Made by a program: the position numbers and the translations under genes
In this document: positions 9,412 through 17,597 of the stretch, piece after piece
Position numbering within the stretch: the stretch's first letter is position 1
Layout of the letters: each line of letters starts with the position of its first letter
Source of the DNA: Nesterenkonia sphaerica
Lineage (GTDB): Bacteria > Actinomycetota > Actinomycetes > Actinomycetales > Micrococcaceae
Direction: 5' to 3'
DNA length: 64,000 nt
Assembly (NCBI RefSeq): GCF_005771565.1
Contig: NZ_VAWA01000003.1
Span: 62,001-126,000, forward strand
Notes under the pieces: model-generated
Told to the model about the DNA's origin: nothing
Seen by the model: the letters and a program-made list of their open reading frames with translations, nothing else
The model's database searches: none

Positions 9412-10404
9412 TCATTTGCCGCGGCCGCGCATCAGATCCGGCAGTGCAGCGACGACGACGGCCACCAGAGTCATCACCGTGCCCAGCACTGTGGCCACAG
9501 TCACCACTGACCCGGGGGCGGGCACCACCACGTCCAGCAGCAGGGACCCCAGCAGCTGCCCGGCGATCATGCCCATGGCGGCCACCAGCACCCCGACCTG
9601 GGTGACCAGCAGGGCGCCGACGGCGATGAACACGATCCCCAGCGGCCCGCCGATGTAGTACCACCACGCGGTGGGCAGCTGTCCGGGGACTCCGCCGGCG
9701 ACGATCAGCTTTCCGACCCAGACCAGCAGCAGCAGCGCTGATCCTGCACCGAAGTTGAAGAAGGTTGCCGGAATGGGGCTGCGGTAGGCAGCCGACTGCC
9801 GGCCGTTGAGCGCTTGCTGCCCCGCGTTGAGGAAGCCTCCGGAGAACGGCAGAATCACCAGCAGCAGCCAGATCAGCTCCCGGTCCGACCCGGCCAGCTG
9901 CGGGGAGACCGCCCAGGTCACCGCGACCACGGTCAGGATGGCGCCCACAAAGCGCAGGGGGCTGATGCGTCTGCGTCCGGTGGGCCCCAGCCCCACCCGG
10001 TCCCACACCAGACCGCCCACGGTCTGCCCGGTAACCACCGCCACGGTGAACACCGCCACGCCGATCATCCCGATGGTCAGGGTCTGCGTGAGCACGAAGT
10101 ACCCGCCGACGCAGCCGGCCAGTAAGTACCACCATTTCACCGCCCCGCTGCGGATGGCCGGGCGTACCCGGGCCATGGTGCGCCGCCCGGCCGGCGTGAG
10201 GAAAGCGATGACGTAGATCACCACGAAGCCGATGGCGAAGCTCAGCAGCGCCGCAAGGTAGGGGTCACCGGTCTCGGCCGCCAGTGCAGCGTTGACCCGG
10301 CCCTGACCTGGGATGGCCATACCGGCCAGGATCATCACCCCCAGCAGGCCCGCCAAGACCAGCGGGGAGCGTGCCGGCGGGGTGGAGGAGCGCTCAGAGG
10401 ACAT
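9412..10404 (-). CDS. DMT-superfamily transporter (DUF606/YdcZ type)
   Basis: The 330-residue integral membrane protein consists of about ten hydrophobic helices arranged as two five-helix repeats; the blocks SGAVKWWYLLAGCVGGYFVL and GQLPTAWWYYIGGPLGIVFI mark the equivalent positions in each half, a hallmark of fused YdcZ/DUF606 transporters. Substrate is unknown. I chose the ATG at 10404; a longer upstream frame lacks membrane character and overlaps the divergent S4 gene. A TACGCT -10 lies seven bases upstream, so the mRNA is probably leaderless. Forty bases separate it from the divergent S4-domain gene. Confidence 0.8.
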   Translation of the reverse strand: MSSERSSTPPARSPLVLAGLLGVMILAGMAIPGQGRVNAALAAETGDPYLAALLSFAIGFVVIYVIAFLTPAGRRTMARVRPAIRSGAVKWWYLLAGCVGGYFVLTQTLTIGMIGVAVFTVAVVTGQTVGGLVWDRVGLGPTGRRRISPLRFVGAILTVVAVTWAVSPQLAGSDRELIWLLLVILPFSGGFLNAGQQALNGRQSAAYRSPIPATFFNFGAGSALLLLVWVGKLIVAGGVPGQLPTAWWYYIGGPLGIVFIAVGALLVTQVGVLVAAMGMIAGQLLGSLLLDVVVPAPGSVVTVATVLGTVMTLVAVVVAALPDLMRGRGK

Positions 10405-10409
10405 GGCAC

Positions 10410-10417
10410 TAAGCGTA
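10410..10417 (-). promoter_or_regulatory. Leaderless -10 of the DMT transporter gene
   Basis: The minus strand reads TACGCT seven bases before the ATG at 10404, in a context (GGTCTACGCT) shared with the acetyltransferase promoter near 7754. No Shine-Dalgarno is present. Confidence 0.45.
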
Positions 10418-10444
10418 GACCGGGCTGCGTGGAAGGATGGAACT

Positions 10445-10690
10445 ATGAGCGAAACGATTGATGTGCCGATCCGCGAGGGCGCGATCCGGCTGGGCCAGCT
10501 GCTGAAGCTGGCGGGCGTGGTCGACACCGGAGTGATCGCCCGGGAGGTGATCGCCGAGGGCCTGGTGCGGGTCGACGGCGAGTTGGAGACCCGCCGTGGT
10601 GCGCAGATCCGGCCCGGCCAGCGGGTGCAGTTCTCCGGCGAGGAGTACGGCCTGCCGGAGGCTGTGCTCAATGTGACCGCTGCGGACTGA
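10445..10690 (+). CDS. Small S4-domain RNA-binding protein (YbcJ-like)
   Basis: An 81-residue protein made almost entirely of one S4 fold: IRLGQLLKLAGVV (residues about 13-25), EVIAEGLVRVDGELETRRGAQIRPGQRVQF. Stand-alone S4 proteins of this kind bind structured RNA, often rRNA or tRNA, but the target here is unknown. The ATG at 10445 has GGAAGG eight bases upstream; an upstream in-frame extension to 10313 reads antisense to the transporter and is rejected. The last 23 bases overlap the end of the convergent hydrolase gene. Confidence 0.85.
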   Translation: MSETIDVPIREGAIRLGQLLKLAGVVDTGVIAREVIAEGLVRVDGELETRRGAQIRPGQRVQFSGEEYGLPEAVLNVTAAD

Positions 10691-11348
10691 CGCGGCGGCC
10701 GAGCACCGCCATGCGCAGGAACTCTCCCACATGGGAGATCTCCTGGGGGACGACGCCGTGGCCGGCACCGGCGTAGAGCACCTTGGTCAGGTCCACTGTT
10801 GAGTTGGCCCACCGGTGGGTGTACTCCACCATGTCCTCGGGGATGATGGGGTCAGCTTGGTCCCGGCCCCAGAAGAAGGGAATGTGACGGGCACGGAGGG
10901 CCTCGTCGTCGAAGAAGCCCTCGATCCCCTCCCCACGCTGCGGGTCCACCGCAAAGCCGGAGAGGCCCACCACGGCCTGGAAGGCCTCAGGCCTGCTCCG
11001 CAGCAGGCTGGTGGCGATCGCCATACCCATGGAGAAGCCGATGAGCGTCACCGAGCTGTGCTGCCCACGGACCGAGTCGATCCATTCCCAGAGGTCGTCC
11101 ACCGCCTGGCGCGCCGCAGCCGAAGAGTACGCCAGCCGCTCCACATCCAAGTCGAACCAGGTGTAGGCGCTGAATCCCATGGAGACCTGGGCGCGGACGG
11201 AGGCGTAGGTGAACTCACTGGGAAGTCCCGGCACCATGCCGAGCAGATCTTGTTCGTTGGCCCCGTGGCCGTGCAGCAGCACCGCCAGCGGGGTGCCCTC
11301 CCGTTGAGTCTCCGGACGCGTCCATTCCACTGTGTAGTCACCAGTCAT
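10668..11348 (-). CDS. Alpha/beta-hydrolase, phospholipase/carboxylesterase family
   Basis: The 226-residue protein has the oxyanion-side LLHGHGANEQDLL motif (residues 24-36), the nucleophile elbow GFSMG (Ser106), the acid in GRDQADPIIP (Asp166) and the base in GAGHGV (His197), so the Ser-Asp-His triad is complete. This family hydrolyses carboxyl or thioesters; the substrate here is unknown. The start has AGGA seven bases upstream and lies nine bases after the moaE stop, so it is probably the last gene of the moeA-moaC-moaE unit. A role in cofactor metabolism is not implied by the family. Its end overlaps the convergent S4 gene by 23 bases. Confidence 0.85.
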   Translation of the reverse strand: MTGDYTVEWTRPETQREGTPLAVLLHGHGANEQDLLGMVPGLPSEFTYASVRAQVSMGFSAYTWFDLDVERLAYSSAAARQAVDDLWEWIDSVRGQHSSVTLIGFSMGMAIATSLLRSRPEAFQAVVGLSGFAVDPQRGEGIEGFFDDEALRARHIPFFWGRDQADPIIPEDMVEYTHRWANSTVDLTKVLYAGAGHGVVPQEISHVGEFLRMAVLGRRVSPQRSH

Positions 11349-11357
11349 AGGGACATC

Positions 11358-11795
11358 CTACGTAGCGATTCCTACCCAGTCCTTGCTGCCGTCGGTGTAG
11401 TGCTGCTCCTTCCAGATAGGCACCTGCGCCTTGATGGTCTCCACCAGGTCCGCACAGGCGGCAAACGCTTCAGCCCGGTGCGCGGAGGCGCAGGCGGCCA
11501 CCAACGCATGGTCACCGATCTGCAGCGGTCCAATCCGGTGACTGGCCCACACCCGGACCCCGGGATGCTTGTCGGTGATGAGCTGACAGACCTGCCCCAG
11601 CGTCTGCTCGGCGGTGGGGTGAGCGCTGTAGTTCAGCGCCGCCACCGACCTGCCGCCGTCGTGGTCGCGCACAATGCCGGAGAACACGACGACGCCGCCG
11701 CACTCCGGCGACCACACCTCCGCCTCGGCCCGCGCGGGACTCAGCGGCTGTGCGGAGACTTCGGCGTGCACCGTGCTCATCAGGCGCTTGCTCAT
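11358..11795 (-). CDS. moaE: Molybdopterin synthase catalytic subunit
   Basis: The 145-residue subunit works with MoaD to insert two sulfurs into cyclic pyranopterin monophosphate, making molybdopterin. Recognisable blocks are GGVVVFSGIVRDHDGGR, LNYSAHPTAEQTL, HRIGPLQIGDHALVAACAS, HRAEAFAACADLVETIKAQVP and the catalytic lysine segment IWKEQHYTDGSKDWVG. The ATG at 11795 overlaps the moaC stop by one base (TGATG); an ATG at 11810 inside moaC is an alternative. It is translationally coupled to moaC and followed by the hydrolase gene. Confidence 0.93.
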   Translation of the reverse strand: MSKRLMSTVHAEVSAQPLSPARAEAEVWSPECGGVVVFSGIVRDHDGGRSVAALNYSAHPTAEQTLGQVCQLITDKHPGVRVWASHRIGPLQIGDHALVAACASAHRAEAFAACADLVETIKAQVPIWKEQHYTDGSKDWVGIAT

Positions 11796-12289
11796 CAGGC
11801 GCGGCTCCATTCACCGGAGGCGCCACCTGATTTGCTGAGCACTTTGGTCTCGGCGATGACTGCGGAGCGGTCCACTGCTTTGATCATGTCGTAGAGGGTC
11901 AGTGCAGCCACCGACGCTGCGGTGAGGGCTTCCATCTCCACTCCGGTGGGGCCGGTGGTCTTGACTTCTGAGGTGATGCGCACGCTTCCGTGTGCGGGTG
12001 CATCGAGCTCGAGGTCCACAGTGACCTTGGCCACCGGAAGCGGATGGCACAGGGGCACCAGCTCGGGGGTCTTCTTGGCTGCCATGATGCCGGCGATCCG
12101 GGCGGTGCCCAGCGCGTCACCCTTGGCCAGGCCGTGCTGTGCCAGCAGCTGGGTCACCTCTCCGGTGGTCTGCACGGTGGAGACTGCGCGTGCGGTGCGC
12201 GCGGTGGACGGCTTGGCGGAAACGTCCACCATCTGCGCGCTGCCGTCGGGCTGCACGTGGGTCAGCTGCGGGGGCACAGACTCGGTCAT
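11795..12289 (-). CDS. moaC: Cyclic pyranopterin monophosphate synthase
   Basis: The 164-residue enzyme completes the first step of molybdenum-cofactor synthesis after MoaA, forming cyclic pyranopterin monophosphate from the 3',8-cyclo-GTP product. The family signature is complete: MVDVSAKPSTARTARA near the N-terminus, KGDALGTARIAGIMAAKKTPELVPLCHPLP in two parts, and TGVEMEALTAASVAALTLYDM with the conserved KAVDR. Start and moeA stop overlap by four bases (ATGA), and the stop overlaps the moaE start, so moeA-moaC-moaE are coupled. Confidence 0.96.
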   Translation of the reverse strand: MTESVPPQLTHVQPDGSAQMVDVSAKPSTARTARAVSTVQTTGEVTQLLAQHGLAKGDALGTARIAGIMAAKKTPELVPLCHPLPVAKVTVDLELDAPAHGSVRITSEVKTTGPTGVEMEALTAASVAALTLYDMIKAVDRSAVIAETKVLSKSGGASGEWSRA

Positions 12290-13626
12290 AGCAGAATCGC
12301 CTCTCGTCGGGTCCCCGCAGGGACGTCAGTGTCGTCTTCGCGCAGCTCAAGCAGGGCCTGCGCGCGGGCGAGGTGACCCAGCAGGTGGGAGCTGGGTCCG
12401 CCGACGGGCAGGGCGGTGGGAGTGCCGTCGTCGCCGGTGCTCAACTCTACGCGGCGGAACTGACGAGTTCCCGCTGGGGAGCTCAGCGGCTCCCCCACCG
12501 TGGTCCAGATTCGCCGCTGCGGGGGACAGCCGGGGTCCAGGCTGGCCAGCGCGGGCCGCAGCAGGGTCTCCAAACTCACCGCACAGCTGACCGGGTTCCC
12601 GGGAAGCGCCACCATCGCCGCAGGACCTGCGCTCCCGAGAAGCAGACCCCAGCCCTGCGGGCCGCCAGGCTGTTGGGCGACCGCGCCGAAGCGGACTCCC
12701 TGCGCAGACAGCGCCTGGCGTACCACCTCGAAAGCCCCGGCGCTGATACCCCCGGCGGTGATGACCAGGTGGGGGCGGTGCCGGGCCAACAGGTCCTGAA
12801 ACGCGGACTGAAATTCGTCCGGCTCGTCTGAGGCGACGGTCGCCGTGTGGACGGTGTGGCCGAACCCGTGGCACACCGCAGCCACCAGCGGTGTGTTGGC
12901 GTCATAGAGCTCCCCGGTACGCAGCGGGTCGCCGGGCTGGCGCAGCTCCTGGCCGGTGGCCACCACCAGCGTGCGCACCCGCTCGACCACCTCTACCTGG
13001 GAGATCCCACAGGCTGCCAACAACCCCAGTGCGGCAGGGGTCAGCACCTGCTGCTCGCGCAGGAGGGTCTCCCCGGCGGCGACATCCGAGCCTCGCTGGC
13101 GGATGAACCGCCCGGCGTGCACCTGCTCAGCGGCAGTCTCAGTGAAGTGCACCGACACCTCGTCGCCGCACCTGAGGGCGTTAAGCACCGCGAAGCCCTC
13201 AGTGGTCTGCTCCACCGGGATCACGGCCTCAGCCCCAGCAGGGATCGGCGCGCCAGTCATCACCGCCATGCACTGACCCGCCGGCAGTTCGCCAGCGGCA
13301 GCACCGGCGGGGGCCACTCCGCCCAGCGGGAGCGAGAAGGGCCTTGCCGCCTCCGGGACATCAGTGAGGCGCACCGCGAAGCCGTCCATCTGAGAGTTGT
13401 CGAACCCGGGCAGCGCCACGGGCGCGGTGACTGCTGCGGCGCTGACTCGTCCTGCAGCGCACCCCTGCGAGTGCGCACCCTGAGGTACCTGCGGGTGCAG
13501 CTGAAGCGTCTCTGACCTGCGGTTTGCCAGGGCTGGGCCCAGAATTTCGCGCAGCCGGGCAATATGCACCTCGAGGCTGACGCGCTCAGCGGCTGATGAG
13601 GTCGAGGACGTAGACTGGTCAGCCAT
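12286..13626 (-). CDS. moeA: Molybdopterin molybdenumtransferase
   Basis: The 446-residue protein inserts molybdate into adenylated molybdopterin. It shows the MoeA hallmarks FDNSQMDGFAV, GGVAPAG, GQCMAVMTGAPIPAGAEAVIPVE, the MoCF motif TAGGISAGAFEVVRQAL (GGIS-type variant of GGVS) and PGNPVSCAVSLETLLRP. I chose the ATG at 13626: it follows a TACCCT -10 by seven bases, so the message is probably leaderless, and an extension upstream would read through the moaA coding region. The ATG shares two bases with the divergent moaA ATG. MoeA leads the unit moeA-moaC-moaE-hydrolase. Confidence 0.94.
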   Translation of the reverse strand: MADQSTSSTSSAAERVSLEVHIARLREILGPALANRRSETLQLHPQVPQGAHSQGCAAGRVSAAAVTAPVALPGFDNSQMDGFAVRLTDVPEAARPFSLPLGGVAPAGAAAGELPAGQCMAVMTGAPIPAGAEAVIPVEQTTEGFAVLNALRCGDEVSVHFTETAAEQVHAGRFIRQRGSDVAAGETLLREQQVLTPAALGLLAACGISQVEVVERVRTLVVATGQELRQPGDPLRTGELYDANTPLVAAVCHGFGHTVHTATVASDEPDEFQSAFQDLLARHRPHLVITAGGISAGAFEVVRQALSAQGVRFGAVAQQPGGPQGWGLLLGSAGPAAMVALPGNPVSCAVSLETLLRPALASLDPGCPPQRRIWTTVGEPLSSPAGTRQFRRVELSTGDDGTPTALPVGGPSSHLLGHLARAQALLELREDDTDVPAGTRREAILL

Positions 13627-13639
13627 GAGTCCCAGGGTA
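13611..13639. promoter_or_regulatory. Face-to-face leaderless promoters of moaA and moeA
   Basis: On the plus strand TAGACT (13611-13616) lies eight bases before the moaA ATG (13625). On the minus strand TACCCT (13639-13634) lies seven bases before the moeA ATG (13626). Neither start has a Shine-Dalgarno. The two start codons overlap in a CATG, so each promoter lies inside the other gene's first codons. Confidence 0.6.
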
Positions 13640-14725
13640 GCGCTCCCGACCCCCACCGCGGCCCGTGGTGCCGCGCCCGAAGGTGGTGACCCGGCGGCAG
13701 GTCTGCTTGACCGGTTCGGCCGGCGGGCCACCGACCTCCGACTCTCCCTGATCGATAAGTGCAATCTGCGCTGCACCTACTGCATGCCGGCGCAGGGCCT
13801 GCCGTGGCTTGCCAAAGAACGGCTGCTCAGTGCCGAGGAGATCCGTCGGCTAGTGCGCATCGGGGTCGAGCAGTTGGGGATCCGTGAACTCAGGCTCACC
13901 GGTGGTGAGCCGTTGGTGCGCAAGGATCTGGAAGAGGTCATCGCCGGCATCAGGGACGATCACCCGCAGCTGCCCATCGGGCTGACCACCAATGCGATCG
14001 GGCTGGAGCGCCGGGCGGAGGGCCTGCGGCGTGCCGGGCTGACCCGGGTCAACATCTCGCTGGACTCGGTGCACCGCGAGACCTTCGCTCAGCTGACGCG
14101 GCGTGATTCGCTGGACGCGGTGCTCACCGGGGTGGCGGCTGCGGCGGAGGCGGGCCTGACTCCGCTGAAGGTCAACGCGGTGCTGGTCCGCGGGGTCAAC
14201 GACCACCAGGCTCCCGAGCTGTTGCGCTGGGCGCTGGAGGCGGGGTATGAGCTGCGTTTCATTGAGCAGATGCCGCTGGAGGCAGACCGCACCTGGGAGC
14301 GGGAGGCTACCGTAACCGCCGCGGAGACACGCCGCCTGCTGGGCGAACAGTTCCGGCTGCGGCCCTCCGCCGAGGAACGCGGCGGAGCCCCGGCAGAACG
14401 GTTCACGGTCTGGGACAAGCGCGACGCCGCCACCGCCGAGGCTCGGGGCACCGTGGGGATCATCGCCAGTGTGACCGAGCCGTTCTGCGCCGCCTGCACT
14501 CGCACCCGGATCACCGCAGAGGGCCGAGTGATGAGTTGCCTGTTCTCCCGCACAGAAGTGGACCTGATGGACCTGCTGCGTTCCGGCGCTGATGATCTGG
14601 CCGTGGCCCAGCGCTGGGCGGACGCCATGTGGGCCAAACCGGCCGCGCACGGCACCGACCGTCCGGGGTTCGACCTCCCCGGGTTCGAACGACCGGACCG
14701 TTCAATGTCCGCAATAGGAGGCTGA
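13625..14725 (+). CDS. moaA: GTP 3',8-cyclase (radical SAM)
   Basis: The 366-residue enzyme makes 3',8-cyclo-GTP, the first molybdenum-cofactor intermediate. The radical-SAM cluster motif CNLRCTYC (Cys46, Cys50, Cys53) is near the N-terminus, the second [4Fe-4S] site is formed by FCAACTRTR and the cysteine in VMSCLF, and the protein ends in the family's Gly-Gly dipeptide (SAIGG). The first 30 residues are a variable extension rich in Pro and Ala. The ATG at 13625 fits a leaderless start after TAGACT. moaD follows after one base, with an AGGAGG site inside the moaA end. Confidence 0.95.
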   Translation: MSPRVALPTPTAARGAAPEGGDPAAGLLDRFGRRATDLRLSLIDKCNLRCTYCMPAQGLPWLAKERLLSAEEIRRLVRIGVEQLGIRELRLTGGEPLVRKDLEEVIAGIRDDHPQLPIGLTTNAIGLERRAEGLRRAGLTRVNISLDSVHRETFAQLTRRDSLDAVLTGVAAAAEAGLTPLKVNAVLVRGVNDHQAPELLRWALEAGYELRFIEQMPLEADRTWEREATVTAAETRRLLGEQFRLRPSAEERGGAPAERFTVWDKRDAATAEARGTVGIIASVTEPFCAACTRTRITAEGRVMSCLFSRTEVDLMDLLRSGADDLAVAQRWADAMWAKPAAHGTDRPGFDLPGFERPDRSMSAIGG

Positions 14726-14726
14726 G

Positions 14727-15035
14727 ATGGGTGAGGTGACCGTGCGGCTCTACGCCGCAGCTGCCGAGGCTGCCGGAACCCATCAGCTAGGCCTGCAGCT
14801 GCCCCACGACCCGGCCCCGTTGCAGCAGCTGATCACACAGCTGCAGAAGACCGTCCCGGCAGCGTCTGACTCAGCGACCAGCTCCTCGACGGCAGCTTCC
14901 GGCACGAGCCCCAGCCTGCAGCGGGTCTGTGACCAGTCCAGCTTCCTGATCAACGGCACCCGGGCCGCGGTGGACACCGGCCAGGTGCGCGCCGGCGACG
15001 TCGTTGACGTGCTGCCACCCTTTGCCGGCGGGTGA
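14727..15035 (+). CDS. moaD: Molybdopterin synthase sulfur carrier subunit
   Basis: The 102-residue ubiquitin-like protein carries a thiocarboxylate on its C-terminal Gly-Gly (PPFAGG) and gives sulfur to the MoaE reaction. It begins with the beta strand VTVRLYAAAAEAAG and has the SFLINGTRA and GDVVDVLPPFAGG blocks of the family. An S/T/A-rich segment of about 20 residues (roughly residues 45-65) makes it longer than the usual 80 residues. AGGAGG seven bases upstream sets the start. It ends five bases from the convergent amidase stop. Confidence 0.9.
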   Translation: MGEVTVRLYAAAAEAAGTHQLGLQLPHDPAPLQQLITQLQKTVPAASDSATSSSTAASGTSPSLQRVCDQSSFLINGTRAAVDTGQVRAGDVVDVLPPFAGG

Positions 15036-15039
15036 GGTC

Positions 15040-16302
15040 TTAGGCCAGCTGTGCGGCGTACGCGATGAGCGCTTTGTCGCTGCCGGAGGGGCCCATCAGG
15101 CTCAGCCCGGTGGGCAGGCCGTCGTCGGTGAGGGTCGGCACGTTGACCACCGGCAGCCCGGCCAGGGAGCCCAGCATGGTCAGCAGCAGATGCCGCTGGC
15201 GCAAGCTGTCAGCACCGTCGGCGGATTCCAGAAGCGGGGCCACTGTGGCCGCTGAGGGAAGTGCGAGCACTCCGTCTCCCACCCACCCACGGATGGTTTC
15301 GCGGATGCTGGAGTGCCGGGTGCGGGCCGCCGCTTCATCCTCGTCGGTGTAGTCGCGGGCCGCGCGGAAGCGGGCGCCGACCTCGGGGGTCATCGCCTCC
15401 CAGTGCGCGCTAACCCACTGGCCGTGGTTCGCCCAAGCCTCCCGGGACAGGATGGTGGAAAAGACTCCTCTCCACTCCTGGAGCTCCTGCTGGCCGGGGC
15501 ACTGAATGGCCACGCTTCCTCCTGCGCCGGCTTCCAGCTGAGTCAGCAGGCGGCGGCAGGCTGCGGCGACGTCGTCATCGGCCAGGGAGAACAGGTCCGG
15601 TAGGACGCGCAGCTCCCCCAGGGGGCGGTCAGCCTCCCATGCCACCGGGCCCTTCGGGACGGCCGGGATGGACCCGGTGCCCATTCCACCCAGGGCCGAG
15701 GGGGCGGTCGGAGCGACCTTCTTGGGAGCTGGGATGACCGCCTGGGCCACTCGAGACAGCAGTTCTGGTGTGCGGGTGAACCAGCCGACAGTATCGAAGC
15801 TCTGCGCCAGCGGCTGCACCCCGGTGGTGGGGATCAGGCCCAGCGTGGTGCGGATCCCCCACAAGCCCTGGTAGGCCGCCGGAACGCGAACAGAGCCGCT
15901 GGTGTCAGTGCCCAGCCCAACAGTCGCCTCGCCCAGCGCTACGGCGGAGGCCGAACCGTTGGAGGACCCGCCGGAGATTCGGCCCGGGGCTGCAGGATTC
16001 GGCGGCGTCCCGTAGTGGGCGTTGGTGCCGGACATGGACCAGGCGAATTCGTCCGCCTGGGTGATGCCCGTGAGGTCCGCCCCGGCGGTGATGAGCGCCT
16101 GAACGGCCGCCGCATGGCGGGGCTGCGCCGGCTGCTGGGCCAGACGCAGCGGGTTGCCGGCCCCGATCGGCTCCCCGGCGACAGCAAACACATCTTTGAC
16201 GGCCACGGACTCCCCGCGCAGCGGCCCGCGGGGCGAGCCCGGCACCAGAGGAGTCTCTTTGGTGCGCCAGACGGAGGTGGCGATCGTGTCGGTGGGGTTC
16301 AT
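15040..16302 (-). CDS. Amidase (amidase-signature family)
   Basis: The 420-residue protein belongs to the amidase-signature family, which hydrolyses amide bonds with a Ser-cisSer-Lys triad. The lysine lies in SVAVKDVF (about residue 33), and the Gly/Ser-rich core GGSSNGSASAVALGEATVGLGTDTSGS (in two parts around residues 115-145) holds both serines. The second half is shorter and less conserved than in GatA, and no GatB or GatC gene is near, so a small-molecule amidase is likelier. AGGAG nine bases upstream favours the ATG at 16302; a GTG at 16332 is possible. It follows metX by 40 bases on the same strand. Confidence 0.82.
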   Translation of the reverse strand: MNPTDTIATSVWRTKETPLVPGSPRGPLRGESVAVKDVFAVAGEPIGAGNPLRLAQQPAQPRHAAAVQALITAGADLTGITQADEFAWSMSGTNAHYGTPPNPAAPGRISGGSSNGSASAVALGEATVGLGTDTSGSVRVPAAYQGLWGIRTTLGLIPTTGVQPLAQSFDTVGWFTRTPELLSRVAQAVIPAPKKVAPTAPSALGGMGTGSIPAVPKGPVAWEADRPLGELRVLPDLFSLADDDVAAACRRLLTQLEAGAGGSVAIQCPGQQELQEWRGVFSTILSREAWANHGQWVSAHWEAMTPEVGARFRAARDYTDEDEAAARTRHSSIRETIRGWVGDGVLALPSAATVAPLLESADGADSLRQRHLLLTMLGSLAGLPVVNVPTLTDDGLPTGLSLMGPSGSDKALIAYAAQLA

Positions 16303-16342
16303 GGGCTGAGGCTCCTGAAGGGTTTCGGTCACGGGTTTCACC

Positions 16343-17584
16343 TTATAGGCCCAGCGTGGCGCGCATGGGATCGCCCAACTGCTCGGCGGAGGTGAGGAAG
16401 CCATCGTGGCCGATGTGCGAGGTGATGGTGTGCACGACGTGCTCACCGGGGATCAGGTCCGCGATCTGTTGGGACTGCTCGGGGAAGTACAGCCGGTCAG
16501 TGTCCACTGCGGCGAGGAACGGCGTGGCGGTGACCCGGCCCAATGCGGCTTCCACTCCCCCGCGGCCGCGGCCGACGTCGTGGCTGATCAGCGCCTCGGC
16601 CAGGGTGATGTAGGCATTGGGGTCGAACCGCTGGGAAAGTTTCGCAGCCTGGTGGTCCAGATAGGACTCCACCTGGTAGCGGCCGGTGCGCGGCCGCGGC
16701 TGAGCAAGCTGGGCGCCGCCGAAGGGGTCTTCCTCGCCCTGGGCCGCACGGCCGAAGCGCAGCTGCAGCTCAGCTTCAGTCCGGTATGTCACATGCGCAA
16801 TGCGCCGGGCTATCCCCAGTCCGGTCTGCGGCGACTTCCCTGCGTAGTAGTCACCACCGTTGAAGTGGGGGTCGTTGCGGATGGCCAGCACCTGGGCCTG
16901 GCCGAAGGCGATCTGTTCGGCTGTCGAGGCGGCACCGCAGGCGAAGACCGCGAACCCTCGGACGAACTCGGGATAGCTCACCGCCCACTCCAGTGCACGC
17001 GCGCCGCCCATGGAGCCGCCGATGACCGTGTGCAGGGTGGTGACCCCCAGGGCGTCCAGCAGACGCTTCTCCAGATGGACGGCGTCACGCACCGTGACGA
17101 AAGGGAATCTGGCACCCCAGGGGACTCCTTCGGGGTCCAGCGAGCTCGCACCCGTTGAGCCGTAGCACCCGCCGACCATCGCCGGAGCGATCACGAACCA
17201 CTTCTCGGTGTCGATCGGCCGTCCCGGGCCCAGCAGGCCCTCCCACCAGCCGGCGCTCGGGTCTGCCGCAGAGGAGGCCACATGTGTGTCACCGGTGAGC
17301 GCGTGCGCGACCAGCACCGCGTTGTCACCGGCTTCGTTGAGTTCTCCCCATGTCTCGTAGGCGAGGGTGACCGCCGGGAGGTAACCTCCGGTTTCAAAGG
17401 TGAAGCTGCCGGCGTCGTGCGTTTTCAGCACCCCGTCAGGCCGCGTCCCGTAGTCATTCTCCACGCCGTCATTCTCCACGTCCCGGACGTGGGACTCCCC
17501 CGCAGGCGCCGCACTGGGCGATGTGGGTGCATACGATTCAGCGGCGGCGGAACGTCCGTTGGAACTGGTGCTGATAGTGGTCAC
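16343..17584 (-). CDS. metX: Homoserine O-acetyltransferase
   Basis: The 413-residue alpha/beta-hydrolase-fold enzyme acetylates homoserine with acetyl-CoA, supplying O-acetylhomoserine to MetY. Motifs are LVAHALTGDTHVAS (oxyanion region), the nucleophile elbow GGSMGGARALEWA, the acid in VDTDRLYFP and the base in SHIGHDGFL. The true start is probably the GTG at 17584, 13 bases after the metY stop; the longer frame overlaps metY heavily. The first 45 residues are Ser/Ala-rich and poorly conserved. It is the second gene of the riboswitch-controlled unit metY-metX-amidase. Confidence 0.92.
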   Translation of the reverse strand: MTTISTSSNGRSAAAESYAPTSPSAAPAGESHVRDVENDGVENDYGTRPDGVLKTHDAGSFTFETGGYLPAVTLAYETWGELNEAGDNAVLVAHALTGDTHVASSAADPSAGWWEGLLGPGRPIDTEKWFVIAPAMVGGCYGSTGASSLDPEGVPWGARFPFVTVRDAVHLEKRLLDALGVTTLHTVIGGSMGGARALEWAVSYPEFVRGFAVFACGAASTAEQIAFGQAQVLAIRNDPHFNGGDYYAGKSPQTGLGIARRIAHVTYRTEAELQLRFGRAAQGEEDPFGGAQLAQPRPRTGRYQVESYLDHQAAKLSQRFDPNAYITLAEALISHDVGRGRGGVEAALGRVTATPFLAAVDTDRLYFPEQSQQIADLIPGEHVVHTITSHIGHDGFLTSAEQLGDPMRATLGL

Positions 17585-17597
17585 TGTGCTCTCTGCT

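Noticed and set aside
8148-9605. Long open frame antisense to glyS (plus strand)
   Set aside because: It covers glyS completely, shows no family motif and extends into the transporter gene; a shadow frame of high-G+C DNA.
10405-10812. N-terminal extension of the DMT transporter through the S4 gene
   Set aside because: It is antisense to the S4 gene and contains no hydrophobic or conserved segment.
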